Positions 46,331 to 59,108 of a stretch of DNA of 64,000 nt are shown here, one piece after another. Positions within the stretch are counted from its first letter, which is position 1. Every line of letters begins with the position of its first letter. The stretch spans positions 1,364,001 to 1,428,000 of the forward strand of contig CP137328.1 in assembly GCA_033182465.1 (NCBI GenBank), given 5' to 3'. Origin of the DNA: Sanghuangporus weigelae. Lineage: Eukaryota; Basidiomycota; Agaricomycetes; Hymenochaetales; Hymenochaetaceae. Under the pieces are notes generated by a model, which saw nothing but the letters and a program-made list of their open reading frames with translations, did no database searches and had not been told where the DNA came from. The position numbers were made by a program, and so were the translations under genes.

Positions 46331-48707
46331 ATGAAGCGTTTCCTCAAAACCGTTCAGAAAGGATGCAAGAAGCTCTTGCAATGTGTGAAACGCGATCGGG
46401 TTGGGAACAGTACGCAGAACCTGTGGGCTCGGGACTTCGCGATATACTTGCCTTGGTCACGAGTAAATGTCCAGGAGAATAATGGACGATGGCCTCTCAC
46501 TCCAATCGCTGCATCCCCGAGCCCTCGGCGTCAATCTGCGATGGAGATGATTTCTACGATATCTCCATCGGAGGATCAAGTGGACGCCAAGCCCGAACCC
46601 CACTCGGTCCCTTCTCCCAGGCCTAATCATAAACGAGTAAGGTCTCCAACTTTTCAACCTGGACTTCTGAGTCCCAAGCAAAAGAAAAGAATCCTTACTG
46701 TACGTTTAAATGAATTCTATGTCGAGCCTGCTTTCTAACGGATAGCTTTTGATCACAATCAGGCTGCCTCAACTTCCGCGTCAGACAGCGACCAATTTTC
46801 TGAGGTGTCGTCCTCTGATGAAGAACCCGAGGGAAAGAAGAAGAATGGGTTTCGTTATGCGGCACCTGCGAGCTCGCCTGAACCTGCTCTAGTACAAGGA
46901 ACTCAGCCTTCTGGATCTCTGAATGAAGGCGGCAAGTCCGAAAATCCGGTACCTGAACCGGATCCTGCATCTTCTTTTGACCAAGAGTCACTGTCTTTAC
47001 CGCAGTCCAGAAAAGCGCTGAAATGGTTTTGCCTGGTACAGTGAATGGTTACAAGGGAGTGCATGAACGATTATGTGCTCAAGGATTTTTGTCCTCCGCA
47101 TGCGTTGCTGTTCTTCGTTTATCACGCTTGGGTCGAACTGCAGGATGTAATGGCTTGGGAACATGCTCGTAAGGCACTCGGAGAGGCGCTCGTCATTACT
47201 TCGAAGCTACCAAACGGGTTTCCATGGCTCCGCAACGGTAGTATGCCAGGTAGTTCAGGTGAACCTCCGTCGAAAGACGAGATAGTCAATTTTCTGAATG
47301 GTTGACAAGTCAGCACGGATCTGGCGAACGAGTATAACTGGCAGGAAGACAAGTATCGCAGATCGAAGCATGGGCCGTTTCGGCGTAACGTTGCAATTTA
47401 TGCACCTCCTGCAGAGCAGGAAAGGGCATTGCGGGAGCTTTTGAAGCACGACCTGGATCCTGAGAACATCGACTTTCCAGATAATCTGAAGCGTCTTGTT
47501 GGGCCACTGTTCCGAAGGAAGCACGCTTATGATGTTGAGTCTCGTTCCCAGAACACTTTTCGGCCATAGGCAGAAGCAAGGGACTACGACACGCACGACG
47601 AATCCTTGCGGCCTGAAGAGTCCTCGGCAAATCCGGATGAACGGGTGAACAGGAATCATCATATCACTGATAGTAACGACGCTCTCGACGGAGAGCCTAA
47701 CAATCAATCGGAGAGCACTCGGATCAATTGGGTTGAGAAGGGGAAATTGAAGGCGGACGCTACCGATGTATGTTGGCAGCCGACGTCGGCTCCTCAGGCT
47801 GCAACGCACGAGGCTGGACCGATTCCGGTGCAGACATCTCTACAGACGACGGAAGGAGGCCAGGAGCCCATGCACTCTTTTGGAATGCCAGAGATGCCCA
47901 CTACGATGTGTCAATATATGGATTTCTTCAACGCAAGTATTGCTATAGGGCAGCAGGCTCCATTTCAGTTTCATCAGCCGTGCGACTCGTATGCAAACAC
48001 CGCAGCGCGTCCCATAGGTTATCAGGCGAACTTGGGTTGTTCCTACAATCCTCAAGATACGAGCATGGGTTTCGTCCCCATCATTGGGGCCGGGCCAGCT
48101 ATCATTTCGTCTGGTCAACAGGACGATTTCGAAATGACCTTTGGGTTTAATGGTGCTTCACAAGCTGCCCAATCATCTATGCCGTTTACATGGTTTACCT
48201 CGGTATATTCGAACGCCACTTCTTTCGAGACCGGGAGACAGTACGTAAATGCTGACGTTATGCCGACCTGGCGAAGTCTACTAGAACCGCATGCTCCGTC
48301 GCAAGCGCAGTCGCAAACACCATGGGCCGCACAGGCACAGGTCAGCTTCCATCAAGTGCCATTGCCTCATCGCGCGAACTCATGACCCTCAGTCGACTCC
48401 ATTGCCTGCCAAATACCCTCCACATTCTTCGGTTCATCCCCTAGACCTACTGGCCCGCGACGATCAGGATTCTGATGAGACGACTGAGGAGAAACCACAA
48501 AGTAACTTGCTTCTGCGAAGGGATAACCGTCGGCAAGGCAGGAATCAAACGGGTACCGGTCGGCGGCGCGGTACAAAATCGCACAAGGGAAGCAATAATG
48601 CTCCACTCCCAGCAGGATCATCTGAGTTTAATGGACTTAATGCGGTTACGAGACAGGCTCTTGTTGCTCTCCCTGAGGCTCAACCCTTTCCTCAACCTCA
48701 AAGTTGA
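46331..48707 (+). pseudogene. Gene X pseudogene, unit 2
   Basis: Clearly the same gene as 36116-38515, with exon 1 46331-46699 and a matching 63-nt intron. The reading frame is stopped at 47042-47044 (CAA to TGA context), 47303-47305 (TGG to TGA) and 47567-47569 (CAG to TAG). A small deletion near 48383 shifts the frame. The upstream 79-codon insertion-bearing segment (PALVQGTQ) differs from unit 1. All three stops recur in unit 3. Confidence 0.85.
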
Positions 48708-49042
48708 TTGAGTCACAATCTGAGGACTCAATGACTCTCGATTGAGTCCGGTCGTTTATTGGCAGATTAGAATCGTAATACTCATTGTTTGTTTTAATTT
48801 TGAGCAAGTACAGGTTCGTGTCATCGTTATCGCAGCATCTATCCATCCGCCTTTTTCAAGGTTTTAATTTTAATTTTTTTTGTTTCGCCTGGATGCTTTT
48901 CATATTTGTACTTAATCTACGGAATGAACATAGCGGAATCGGAGTAGTCCTTCATAAAAGCTCACACGCGACCGAAAGAAGGGAGTTCCGAATACAGCTG
49001 TTGCGAAGCTAACGGCTTTCTTGATCACAAGTCACCATTTGC

Positions 49043-49325
49043 AGTATTGAGCAACGTAGTCTCTACTATCAAACAGAGCCCTGACTTGTCTGGAAGGAGA
49101 TAGCCCTTCCGAGTGAATCGCTCAAGACATATGATAGGAAAAGCGTAAGAAACGAAGATAAATATCTCATCTTCGAAAATATTACCACACATATTCAAGC
49201 TGACACTCGGATTTGAGGGGCATCTTGCGAAAACATGGCTGCGCAAGCGTCGCTTCGCTGTCTTTCGTCGTATATCATCAAATGCAGCGTGTAATGCAGG
49301 TGGCTTTCTCAGAGTCCATCAAGGC
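49043..49325 (-). pseudogene. Truncated Atg22 5'-end relic, unit 2
   Basis: The best preserved of the three relics. The minus-strand frame at 49246-49025 contains KGYLLPDKSG and TTLLNTANGD, which parallel NGYLLPDKTR and TAPLNAADTA of Atg22. Only the region of exons 1-2 remains. It is unlikely to be expressed as a transporter. Confidence 0.78.
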
Positions 49326-49561
49326 AGGATAAATGAGTAAAAATTCTTGCGATACTCTGCCCGTACAAGACAAAGCCACTAGAGGAAAAGAAATTCACGC
49401 ATTGCCGAAGCTGTGGTAAGGGAATGAAGTTTTACAACTACAGAGCTAGCGTTACACCTGTCCAAATACTTCTTCTAACTTACAACGAAAGCCACGGACC
49501 ATTTTATACTACATTGTGTAGCCAGACAGTTCAATGAGACTTGAAAGTTACAATACAGGTA

Positions 49562-50279
49562 CTACTGATTGACAAATTGCTTGAACGCCTCATAGCAAGA
49601 AAGGATTATCTTCCTGTTATCCAAGGGCTTCATACCTTCGCTCCAACGACGTGCGGGGCGCGGTAGAACAGGAACGTGGACGCGAACAGCCGTCTCTTGT
49701 TGAGGATACACACCCCCTTTTACGGCAGTAACGAGATTGATGGAAACTGGAATTTTGTAGAATGTGGGCGTGGTCCCTGTCAGCGTGATGCATGGCATAA
49801 CTTTGGACTGGAGAGGCGGTAAGCTCAACGTTCTCACTCGCGTTTGATTGTTTGCGGCACATGCTGCGATAGCTTCGGCAATAAGCTGAGGCTCGGGATC
49901 GGTGCCGTCCATATGGCGTTTATCTTTCTTGAACAAGTAGACGGATTTCATCATTGTCGTCCATGATACAAACATCCGTTTTAGTATGTCTGTTTTCACC
50001 GCAAATAAGAAGCGGTATTTCCTTCCTTGTCCGGGCGACTCTTCCAACTCCAGTATAACCACAAGCACGGAAGAGGGCGACCATGAAGTCAACAACAGCC
50101 GACTCCTCGTCTGGACTGATCGCCATAGCGAGCTCGAGAGTGCGAAGAGACAGATAGCCATCATCCGATGACGCCTGATCAGCCCTAGCGGCTTTCAGAA
50201 CCTCCGCAGGTGCTAAGACAGGATCTGGAGGTACAGGCGTTCCGAAGAAAGTGGCCGCAGTACGAATGAGATTTGCCAT
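49562..50279 (-). pseudogene. PD-(D/E)XK-like protein gene, unit 2 copy (frameshifted)
   Basis: Same gene as 40160-40875. Here the N-terminal two thirds are open (MANLIRTAATFFGTP through DDNDEIRLLVQE), but one extra base near 49925 shifts the frame inside the ExK motif, so the reading ends at VQER. The same extra base is in unit 3 and not in unit 1. The downstream part is otherwise well kept in the shifted frame. Confidence 0.7.
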
Positions 50280-50613
50280 TGTATATGTTGAAAATGCATG
50301 AATATACTACGACTAGACGAGAAGACTCAGAAGAGACCGACCTGAACGAGTTGCGGATTTTTTTATCGGAGCTTGAAGGTTTAACATGTATAGTAAGTTA
50401 CGTCGATCATACTTTGCCAATGTCAATAATTACCTCGGCATCCTCTCTTCAGGTACCTCACACCCTGCCGATCTTAATGCCCATTGCTCTCTCTCACTGC
50501 CTCAAGAATTGAGAGGGGCTAATGTATGAGTCGACCGGGTCACAATGAGTCACGTTCGTGACTGCGTCTCAGAATAGGAGATACTATGTCCATTGTCCAC
50601 CAATCAATCATCC

Positions 50614-51723
50614 ATGGCCACATCATTCGCCAAATACTCTCAGCAAATCCGTGGCGGTCTGAACTATGGAGCGGCATACGGACGCTCCAAAAGTATACAC
50701 ATCGTGCTTTTCGATCGCTCTTCAATGTCTCCTGACAGCGGGTCGGACGAAATAGAAAGTCCCATTCTTGCACGCTTCAAGAGCACTGTAGAAGAAGCAG
50801 TGAAAGGTAGTGGGGATAAGGAAATTAAAGTTCGCTTTGCTGTCATTGTACGTTTTCTGAAGCGATTGCTCTTGATGCCTGGGATTTTGATGATTTTCCA
50901 CCTTCATAGCGTGCTCCTCAGCAAGTGAGGGTCAATCAGCGTAATATGCGCTTTCTCGGCAAATTAATGCTTGGCTGGGGTCATTATGGAGAGAAGTATA
51001 TGTTTTCTGCATGGATGGAGCAAATTAAGGAGGGATATTATGAAGTCGCAAGAGAGTGTGAGATGCGATGATCCTGTTTGCAAATTACTTTACTCACAGA
51101 TCAATGCCAACAGATAATGTAGATGACGATGAGAAAGTGAGAGAATCGGTATTGCTATTTGGCGATGGCGAGGGTGCTATGGCTGCAATCGGAGTTGCCC
51201 GGCTTATCAACAAAGTCAGTATGCTCAGACTTATTTACTGTATGGTCATTTTGATTACTAGCATAGGTCGGCGTCTTAGAACCCTGGGCCTTTGAAGAGA
51301 AAGGCACTTTCAACAGGGCTTTCAAGTATGCCATGGACCATTCATGCGACGAGGACAGATTATATGCTTTTGTAAGTAAGCATTCATTTACTCGTAGTCG
51401 AGCTTCCCACTCACGATAGGCTTAGAAAACGCTGCGGGCATCAATCGCTAAGGTGGATTTACTTGGTCTATGGTGCAATGAGAGCAGAGCGTGCCAGATT
51501 TCTAAGGCAGTTGGAAACGATAAGGCGTTGCGAGAGAAATTGGTCCTACACAATCGTGATAAATGTGAGTCGCATCAGCCATTTGAGTCATGGATTAGTT
51601 TCAGAATGGTGACTTTTCGCGATAGGCGAGCTTTGCAAGACGACTGGTGATACCTGCGCAGTCGATTCGATGGTTATGGCGCTCCATATTGAATGTCCGT
51701 ATATCCCATATATTGCACAATAA
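50614..51723 (+). CDS. Gene Y: unknown six-exon protein, unit 2 copy
   Basis: Intact second copy of the gene at 41125-42243, without the 9-bp insertion in exon 2 (274 residues expected). Differences are concentrated in the first 40 codons (FAKYS, GLNYGAAYG, LFDRSS). From the middle of exon 2 onward the two copies are identical, including introns. No copy exists after unit 3. Function unknown. Confidence 0.65.
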
Positions 51724-52368
51724 GTGCATTATTTAGGAAACAGTCATGTAGCGAAGTCACTGCCGTTGTTCATCTACTTCTGTAATTGTATGCTATATTA
51801 TTTGTCGACCAATCTAAACATGTAACTCTTGAGAACCAGTATTCCACTGTAGGCTTGACATTCGATGCAACTACGCAATCGAAACCCTTCGTCAACGTAC
51901 GATTGCCATATTACACGAGGTAAGCAGCAGTCGCACAAGGATCAGACACTAAGAAGCTTCAAGGTGCTTGTGAATTTTCGCGATCCAGCAGAGGTATCCG
52001 AGACAAGATGAATGCGAGCCGTATATAGTCCAGGCATATAAGGTATGAGGTCGAATTCTGAGGGGAATTCGGAAGAGATTGGTGAGGCACTTTATGCCTC
52101 TGTTTTCTTCTGTGTATATTTCTCTTTGTTTTGGTTTTTTTTTTGTCGCACCCTCATGATCTATTTTTGTAAACATAATACTAAGCGTTGATGTCAATCC
52201 TTTCTACTAAATTGTTTGAAGATTTTGAAAGCCTGCTTGACGCCGCACGGACCGCAAGTACAAGCATTATTCTAAATCAGAGGATGATCAGAAGTTGCTC
52301 GAATAGGTGCCCAGATTGCAAAAATCATTGTCGCATTCTATAACATCAGAACCCTTGTACCCTGACTG
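51724..52368. other. Intergenic end of unit 2
   Basis: Same as 42244-42888: gene Y 3' flank, no supported gene. Confidence 0.5.
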
Positions 52369-52553
52369 TAGTGGTGATCGGTTTAGAAATGTTTGGTAAC
52401 TGTTTCTCCTAGACTAGGATCACAAGTTCCGCTGTTTCTCTTTTCATGATGCGGTTAGTTAGGCTCAAAGACAATGCACACGAATAGTCTTCACGCCAAA
52501 ATCAAAATTCCTCCCAACTTGTAAGGCGCATTGATTCTATTTATACAGCGGAC

Positions 52554-52817
52554 TTACATAGATTCTAAGATCCGAGTTGTTACAACCTGTACCATCTTCA
52601 GGTAAGGTCTCAATTTCATTTCAATCATCGGTATATTGATACTTCTGTTTCCAGAATGAGAAAGTGAGAAGGCATCAAAAGTCGGGTACTCAACGCCATA
52701 TACAAAGATAGTCCGGATTGGGAAACGTGTTTGATACACGACAGTGCTGTCTGATGAGGCGAACGTTTGAGTAACGACAAACAAGTAAAGTGAAAATGTT
52801 CTTGCCATAGTTACCAT
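52554..52817 (-). CDS. Small secreted protein candidate, unit 3 copy
   Basis: Identical to the unit 2 candidate at 43074-43337: signal-peptide-like start and an 87-residue frame. It lies inside the tract that is identical between units 2 and 3, so its conservation there carries no independent weight. Confidence 0.35.
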   Translation of the reverse strand: MVTMARTFSLYLFVVTQTFASSDSTVVYQTRFPIRTIFVYGVEYPTFDAFSLSHSGNRSINIPMIEMKLRPYLKMVQVVTTRILESM

Positions 52818-52991
52818 GGTGATTTTGAGATAGGAAAACGTGCGAAAGCGGTCAAACTTGAAGGAAACCGGGACCAGAGAAGCTTCCCTCACGCGCTCCT
52901 TTATCTCTTCTGATGTCGAGAACTGGAGGCTGATTTGCATGAGCCAGTTCCGAAAACAAAAGAAATTGAATTTACACTATATACATCAAGT

Positions 52992-54905
52992 TCATTGGCC
53001 AGCTTCCCGCTCCGAGTACTTTCGCGCATCCCCTCTCCCTCTCTCCATGTTGACGTTCCAGAGCAAAGGCAGCGCGCTCCAAATCATCGCAACCAAAAAG
53101 AAGAACGAGTAGCGTATATTGCCCGTTGCATCCGCGATAAGCCCGACGACAAGCGGGCCGAGGAAGGAGCTCGATTTATCAGTAATGGAGTATAACGCAT
53201 ACCATCGCGCTTCTTCCCCGCGCGGGACGAGCTCGGCATAGAAAGCGCGTGCGTATGCTTGGAAGGCACCGTAGACTGTACCGAAGTAGACAGCAAGAGC
53301 GTACATCTCGCTTGGTGTTGTCAGCCCTCCGAAGTGCGGCGCTGTCACTAACGCGTTGGCGTCGACGTCCGTGGAAGGAGAGCGGAACAGAGGGAGGAAT
53401 CCAAGACATCCATAAAGAGGGATGAAACTGCATGCACAAACGAGTGTGATAAGCACGCGTTTATTCGACCATCCAACGCGGCGTTGTATCCGCGGCCAGA
53501 AGAGCGCACCAAGCACACCTGCGGCGTTCACCAATAGACCTACGATGACGAGCGAATTGGCAGGCATCTGGAGCTGCGTCTTGCCGAATAAGAGTGCAGT
53601 GGATGTGATAGTGGTGAATCCGTCGCTCAGTAAGAACCATGCACCGAGGAAAAGAAAAGTGTGCTTTAGACGCTTGATCTCCGTCCAGCGAAGTATTTGG
53701 CCCAAGCGTTTCCACGCTTTCCATATTTCTCGCTTCAGACTGAACGGTCCAATTTCTTCAGAGGATTCTTTAAGTAACAGAGACGAAGTCCCAGGAAGCC
53801 ATGTACCGGCAGGAATCGTGAAAAGAGCCCACCATAGTCCGCTAGCGAAGATGGCGAGGCGTAATGAAAAGGTCGAGCCCTTCATAAGTGTTACAGGAAC
53901 CAAAGTTATGATGAGCGCAACGATCCCTGCAAAGTATCCCAATGCAATACCCGTGCCTGAAATTCGCGCAGTCGTTTGCGAGACGACAGAAGTATACTTC
54001 TCAAAGAGAGCTTGCGCCTCAGGAGACGATCGATGCTCGCGTGGCAACAGTGGCTCTTCGTACGCGTCCCCGTCAGATTCCCTTTCTTCACTGTCCCGTT
54101 GAGGGATCAATATCGATGCATAGTCTGAAGAGTGTAATTCTTGGAACGCAGCGACAACTGCCTTGTCCTCGCGTGCAAGCGTTGGCAGATACGCGTTCAT
54201 CGCTACAACACTTGCGCCAAATCCGACATTTGCTATGATGGCGAAGAGTGCTGCCAGTGGCCACACAGAAGAGCGAGATGGAAGGGCGAGGAAGAACATT
54301 GCAGATATTGAGCCCAATGCGGCGAATAGGAGGAGAGCACGTTTCCGGTGAGGTGCTGAGAATGTTGTTAGTGCCAACTTGACTGAAGATATAAATGGCT
54401 GCGATGCGTACGATGGTCTGCAATCCCACCCATGGAGATGACGGTCAGTGCTTGAAGTGCAACGGAAATTGAATAGACGTATAGACTACGCCTCATCAGT
54501 AGAAAGTTTCCTGCAACAAAGTCTGAATGTACCTGAAGCTAGCGCTGTCGACCCAGACCCAGCCAATCTTGACAACACAGCGAGTATCCTCAGCTGTATC
54601 TGCAGCATTGAGTGGTGCAGTCTTTACTGTCGAGCAGGGTCTTGTCTTGTCTGGAAGGAGATAGCCATTGTCTCGAGCGAATTGCTCAAGGCAGATCGGT
54701 AGGAAAAGCGTCAGAGAGACGACGACAAATACTTCACTTTCGGAAGTACAAGACATGTTAGATGCTGGTGTTGAGGTATCCAGAACGTAGCATCACACCT
54801 TGCGAAAGCATAACTCAGCCAGCCGCGCAGATGTCGCTTCGCCTTCCCTTCCTCGTATTCATCCCGATGTGGTACATGATTTGGAGGTGCATCCTCAGAG
54901 TCCAT
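52992..54905 (-). CDS. ATG22: Vacuolar amino-acid effluxer Atg22, unit 3 copy
   Basis: Identical to the unit 2 gene over exons and introns (introns about 54838-54777, 54572-54526 and 54451-54396), with open frame and the same predicted role in exporting amino acids from the vacuole. With units 1 and 2 it makes three apparently working Atg22 genes in 22 kb, whereas fungi usually keep few copies. The identity lies within the 5.4-kb homogenised tract. Confidence 0.9.
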
Positions 54906-55810
54906 CACACCAGAGTAAGATAAAGGCAGTCGATGCTGCTTCGTATTGATGGAGAGAAAACAGTCTGCTACAAGATTGTTGACGGCAAAGTGAGCAGGGA
55001 GTGAAGCTACGAGAGTGATGGCATGATGGACAAAACCAAGTCGCGTCGCGTGCAAACAACGGCTTGACCAATGACCTTGAACATAAACTACTACGTCTGT
55101 CCAGGTCCTCAACATCGACTTGAACAAATACCTCCTTCAACTTTATCGTTGCGGGCAGCTTGTCGGACATTCTTGATGCAAATGGTCGAGCCTCTCTGAG
55201 ACCCATCGTACACCGTCGAGCCTTTCGAACTTCGTTGCTGTGAACTCCTGCACTCTGTATGAAGAAGCAAGGCTCGGGAAAAGACCACTAGGAACAATAT
55301 GCATGGGAGCTGATGTCCAGTACTCAAAGCTAGACGCGGTATCAATTGAACTCCAACTCATCCAAGTTCGTACGTTTTCTCGCTGCAGTCCGTGTCCTAG
55401 TTCAATATAATGAGTTAAAGAATTAGAGCCGACGATGCAAAAGGAGTCAGAAATATGATTCGGAATGGCCTGTCGTGTCAGCCTCCGTTATTCATGGCAG
55501 TCTGTTCACTTCGTGCTCTTCGTATTCAAAACCTAAGCGTATTATATCTGCCAATAAGCCGATAGCCGGTGTAGAATAGTTTGGTGGCTCAGATCGATAG
55601 TAGCCCGGCCAAACAGAGCAGGTCCTTTTTCGTCAAAGGCGCCTTCCTACTCTTCGTGTACAGGATCTATCATGTGCTGTTTGCCTCCATCATCGACCTC
55701 CCAAAGATAGTCCAGCAATACTTGTGATTCAAGGTACGTGACCACAATTTTTGTGCTAGCTGTAATATCATACTAAGGCCATTCCTCCAGATTCACATAC
55801 TTTCTCTCTG

Positions 55811-58142
55811 ATGAAGCGTTTCCTCAAAACCGTTCAGAAAGGATGCAAGAAGCTCTTGCAATGTGTGAAACGCGATCGGGTTGGGAACAGTACGCAGAAC
55901 CTGTGGGCTCGGGACTTCGCGATATACTTGCCTTGGTCACGAGTAAATGTCCAGGAGAATAATGGACGATGGCCTCTCACTCCAATCGCTGCATCCCCGA
56001 GCCCTCGGCGTCAATCTGCGATGGAGATGATTTCTACGATATCTCCATCGGAGGATCAAGTGGACGCCAAGCCCGAACCCCACTCGGTCCCTTCTCCCAG
56101 GCCTAATCATAAACGAGTAAGGTCTCCAACTTTTCAACCTGGACTTCTGAGTCCCAAGCAAAAGAAAAGAATCCTTACTGTACGTTTAAATGAATTCTAT
56201 GTCGAGCCTGCTTTCTAACGGATAGCTTTTGATCACAATCAGGCTGCCTCAACTTCCGCGTCAGACAGCGACCAATTTTCTGAGGTGTCGTCCTCTGATG
56301 AAGAACCCGAGGGAAAGAAGAAGAATGGGTTTCGTTATGCGGCACCTGCGAGCTCGCCTGAACCTGCTCTAGTACAAAGAACTCAGCCTTCTGGATCTCT
56401 GAATGAAGGCGGCAAGTCCGAAAATCCGGTACCTGAACCGGATCCTGCATCTTCTTTTGACCAAGAGTCACTGTCTTTACCGCAGTCCAGAAAAGCGCTG
56501 AAATGGTTTCACCTGGTACAGTGAATGGTTACAAGGGAGTGCATGAACGATTATGTGCTCAAGGATTTTTGTCCTCCGCATGCGTTGCTGTTCTTCGTTT
56601 ATCACGCTTGGGTCGAACTGCAGGATGTAATGGCTTGGGAACATGCTCGTAAGGCACTCGGAGAGGCGCTCGTCATTACTTCGAAGCTACCGAACGGTTT
56701 TCCATGGCTCCGCAACGGTAGTACGCCAGGTAGTTCAGGTGAACCTCCGTCGAAAAACGAGATAGTCAATTTTCTGAATGGTTGACAAGTCAGCACGGAT
56801 CTGGCGAACGAGTATAACTGGCAGGAAGATAAGTATTGCAGATCGAAGCATGGGCCGTTTCGGCGTAACGTTGCAATTTATGCACCTCCTGCAGAGCAGG
56901 AAAGGGCATTGCGGGAGCTTTTGAAGCACGACCTGGATCCTGAGAACATCGACTTTCCAGATAACCTGAAGCGTCTTGTTGTGCCACTGTTCCGAAGGAA
57001 GCACGCTTATGATGTTGAGTCTCGTTCCCAGAACACTTTTCGGCCATAGGCAGAAGCAAGGGACTACGACAAGCACGACGAATCCTTGCGGCCTAATGAG
57101 TCCTCGGCAAATCTAGATGAACGGGTGAACAGGAATCACCATACCACTGATAGTAACGATGCTCTCGACAAATCAACCGGAGAGCACTCAGATCAATTGG
57201 TCCGAGAAGGCAAAGTTGAAGGCTGATGTTACCGGTGTATGTTGGCAGCCAACATCGGCTTTTCAGGCTGCAACGCATGAAGCTGGACCGATCCCGGTGC
57301 AGAAATCTCTACAGACGGAAGGAGGCCAGGAGTCTGTGCACTCCTTTGGAACGCCAGAGAAGCCCACTACTATGTGTCAATATCCGGATTTCTTCAATGC
57401 AAGCATTGCTATAGGACAGCAAGCTCCATTCCAGATTCATCAGCCCTGCGAACCGTATGCAATCACCACAGTGCATCTCATAGATTATCAGGCGAGCTCA
57501 AGTTGTTCCTACAAATCTCAAGCTACGAGCATGGGTTTCGTCCCCGTCAATAGGGCTGGGCCAGCGATCATTTCGTCTGGTCAACAGGTCAATTCTGAGA
57601 TGTCCTTTGGGTTCAATGGCGCTTTACAAGCTGCTCAGCCATCTATGCCGTCTACATGGTTTACCTCGGTAAATTCGAACGCCACTTCTTTCGAGGCCGG
57701 GAGACAGTACGTAAATGCTGACGTTATGCCGACCTGGCGAAGTCCACTAGAACCGCATGCTCCGTCGCAAGCGCAGTCGCAAACACCATGGGCCGCACAG
57801 GCACAGGTGGTACCACGGGTCAGCTTCCATCGAGTGCCATTGCCTCACCGCGCGAACTCATATTTGCCTCAGTTGACTCCATTGCCTGCCAAATACCCTC
57901 AACATTCTTCGGTTCATCCCCTAGACCAACTGGCCCACGACGATCAGGATTTTGATGAGACGACTGAGAAACCACAAAGTAGATTGTCTCTACGAAGAGT
58001 TAAGACAGGAATCAAACGGATACCGGTCGGCGGCGCGGTGCAAAAACGTGCAAGCGAAGCAATAATGCTCCACTCCCGGCAGGATCGTCTGAGTTTAATG
58101 GATTCGTGCGGCTTCGAGACAGGCTCTTGTTGCTCTCGTTGA
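55811..58142 (+). pseudogene. Gene X pseudogene, unit 3
   Basis: Shares with unit 2 the stops at the equivalent codons (56522-56524, 56783-56785, 57047-57049). In addition it has a small deletion near 57168-57172 that shifts the frame, and further differences to its end at 58142. Exon 1 is still open. The 3' half from 57159 remains one long frame, but it cannot be reached from the start. Confidence 0.85.
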
Positions 58143-58502
58143 GGCTCAACCCTTTCCTCAATCTCAACCTTTGGTTGAGTCACAATCTAAGGACTCAATG
58201 ACTCTCGATCGAGTCCGGTCGTTGACAGACTAGAATTGTAGTACTCATTGTTTGTTTTTATTTTGCGCAAGTTCAGGTTCGTTTCATCTTTATCGCAGCA
58301 TCTATCCATCCGCCTTTTTCCAGGTTTTAATTTTGTTTCTTTTTTGTTTCGCCTGGATGCTTTTCATATTTGTACTTAATCTACGGAATGAACATAGCGG
58401 AATCGGAGTAGTCCTTCATAAAAGCTCACACGCGACCGAAAGAAGGGAGTTCCGAATACAGCTGTTGCGAAGCTAACGGCTTTCTTGATCACAAGTCACC
58501 AT

Positions 58503-58790
58503 TTGCAATATTGAGCAATGCCACAGTCTCTACTATCAAGCAGGGCCTTGACTTGTCTGGAAGGAGATAGCCCTTCCGAGTGGATCGCTCGAGACGGATG
58601 GTAGGAAAGGCGTAAGAGAGAAGAAGAGAAACACTTCATCTTCGAAAATATTACTACACATAATCAAGCTGATGCTAAGGGGCATCTCTTGCGAAAAAAT
58701 GGCTGCGCAGGTGTCGCTTCGGTTTCTTTCGTCGTATATCATCAAATGCGGCGTGTAACGCAGGTGGCATTTTCAGAATCCATCAAGACA
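58503..58790 (-). pseudogene. Truncated Atg22 5'-end relic, unit 3
   Basis: Third copy of the Atg22 5' remnant. The shared peptide trace is EVFLFFSLTPFLP against EVFVVVSLTLFLP in the intact genes. It has more small deletions than the unit 2 relic. Confidence 0.72.
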
Positions 58791-58798
58791 GAATAAGT

Positions 58799-58802
58799 GA
58801 GA

Positions 58803-58841
<39 letters not shown>
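58799..58841. repeat. (GA)n microsatellite
   Basis: About 20 GA dinucleotides with one interruption, present only in unit 3. Units 1 and 2 have a short 'gataa(g/a)(a/t)gag' sequence at this place, so this is a local expansion. Confidence 0.95.
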
Positions 58842-58843
<2 letters not shown>

Positions 58844-59108
58844 TCTTGAGATACTCTGTCCGTCCGTACAAGACAAAACCACACGAGGAAAAGAGAAGGC
58901 ATTACTCGAGGCTGTAGTGAGAGAATGAAAACTTACAACTACAATACATAGCTAGCGTTACATCTGCCCTACTAACAGCGAAAGCCACGGAGTATCACTT
59001 TGTACTACATTAATATTGTGTAGCTAGACAAACATATACAGTTCAATGAGACCTGAAAGTAATAAAAATGGAATCAAAGCAGACGACTTGCAAACAATAC
59101 AGGTACTA

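Larger units (their letters stand above)
42889..52368. repeat. Tandem segmental duplication, unit 2
   Basis: 9,480 bp with the same gene order as unit 1. From about 41,482 to about 46,897 (that is, including the end of unit 1) the sequence matches 50,962 to 56,377 without a difference that I could see by eye. Divergence then resumes toward 50,300. Confidence 0.92.

Noticed and set aside
49562-50164. 200-codon frame starting MMAICLFALSSS as a separate protein
   Set aside because: Its first half is an out-of-frame reading of the PD-(D/E)XK-like gene; only the downstream half matches the real protein, because of the shared one-base shift.
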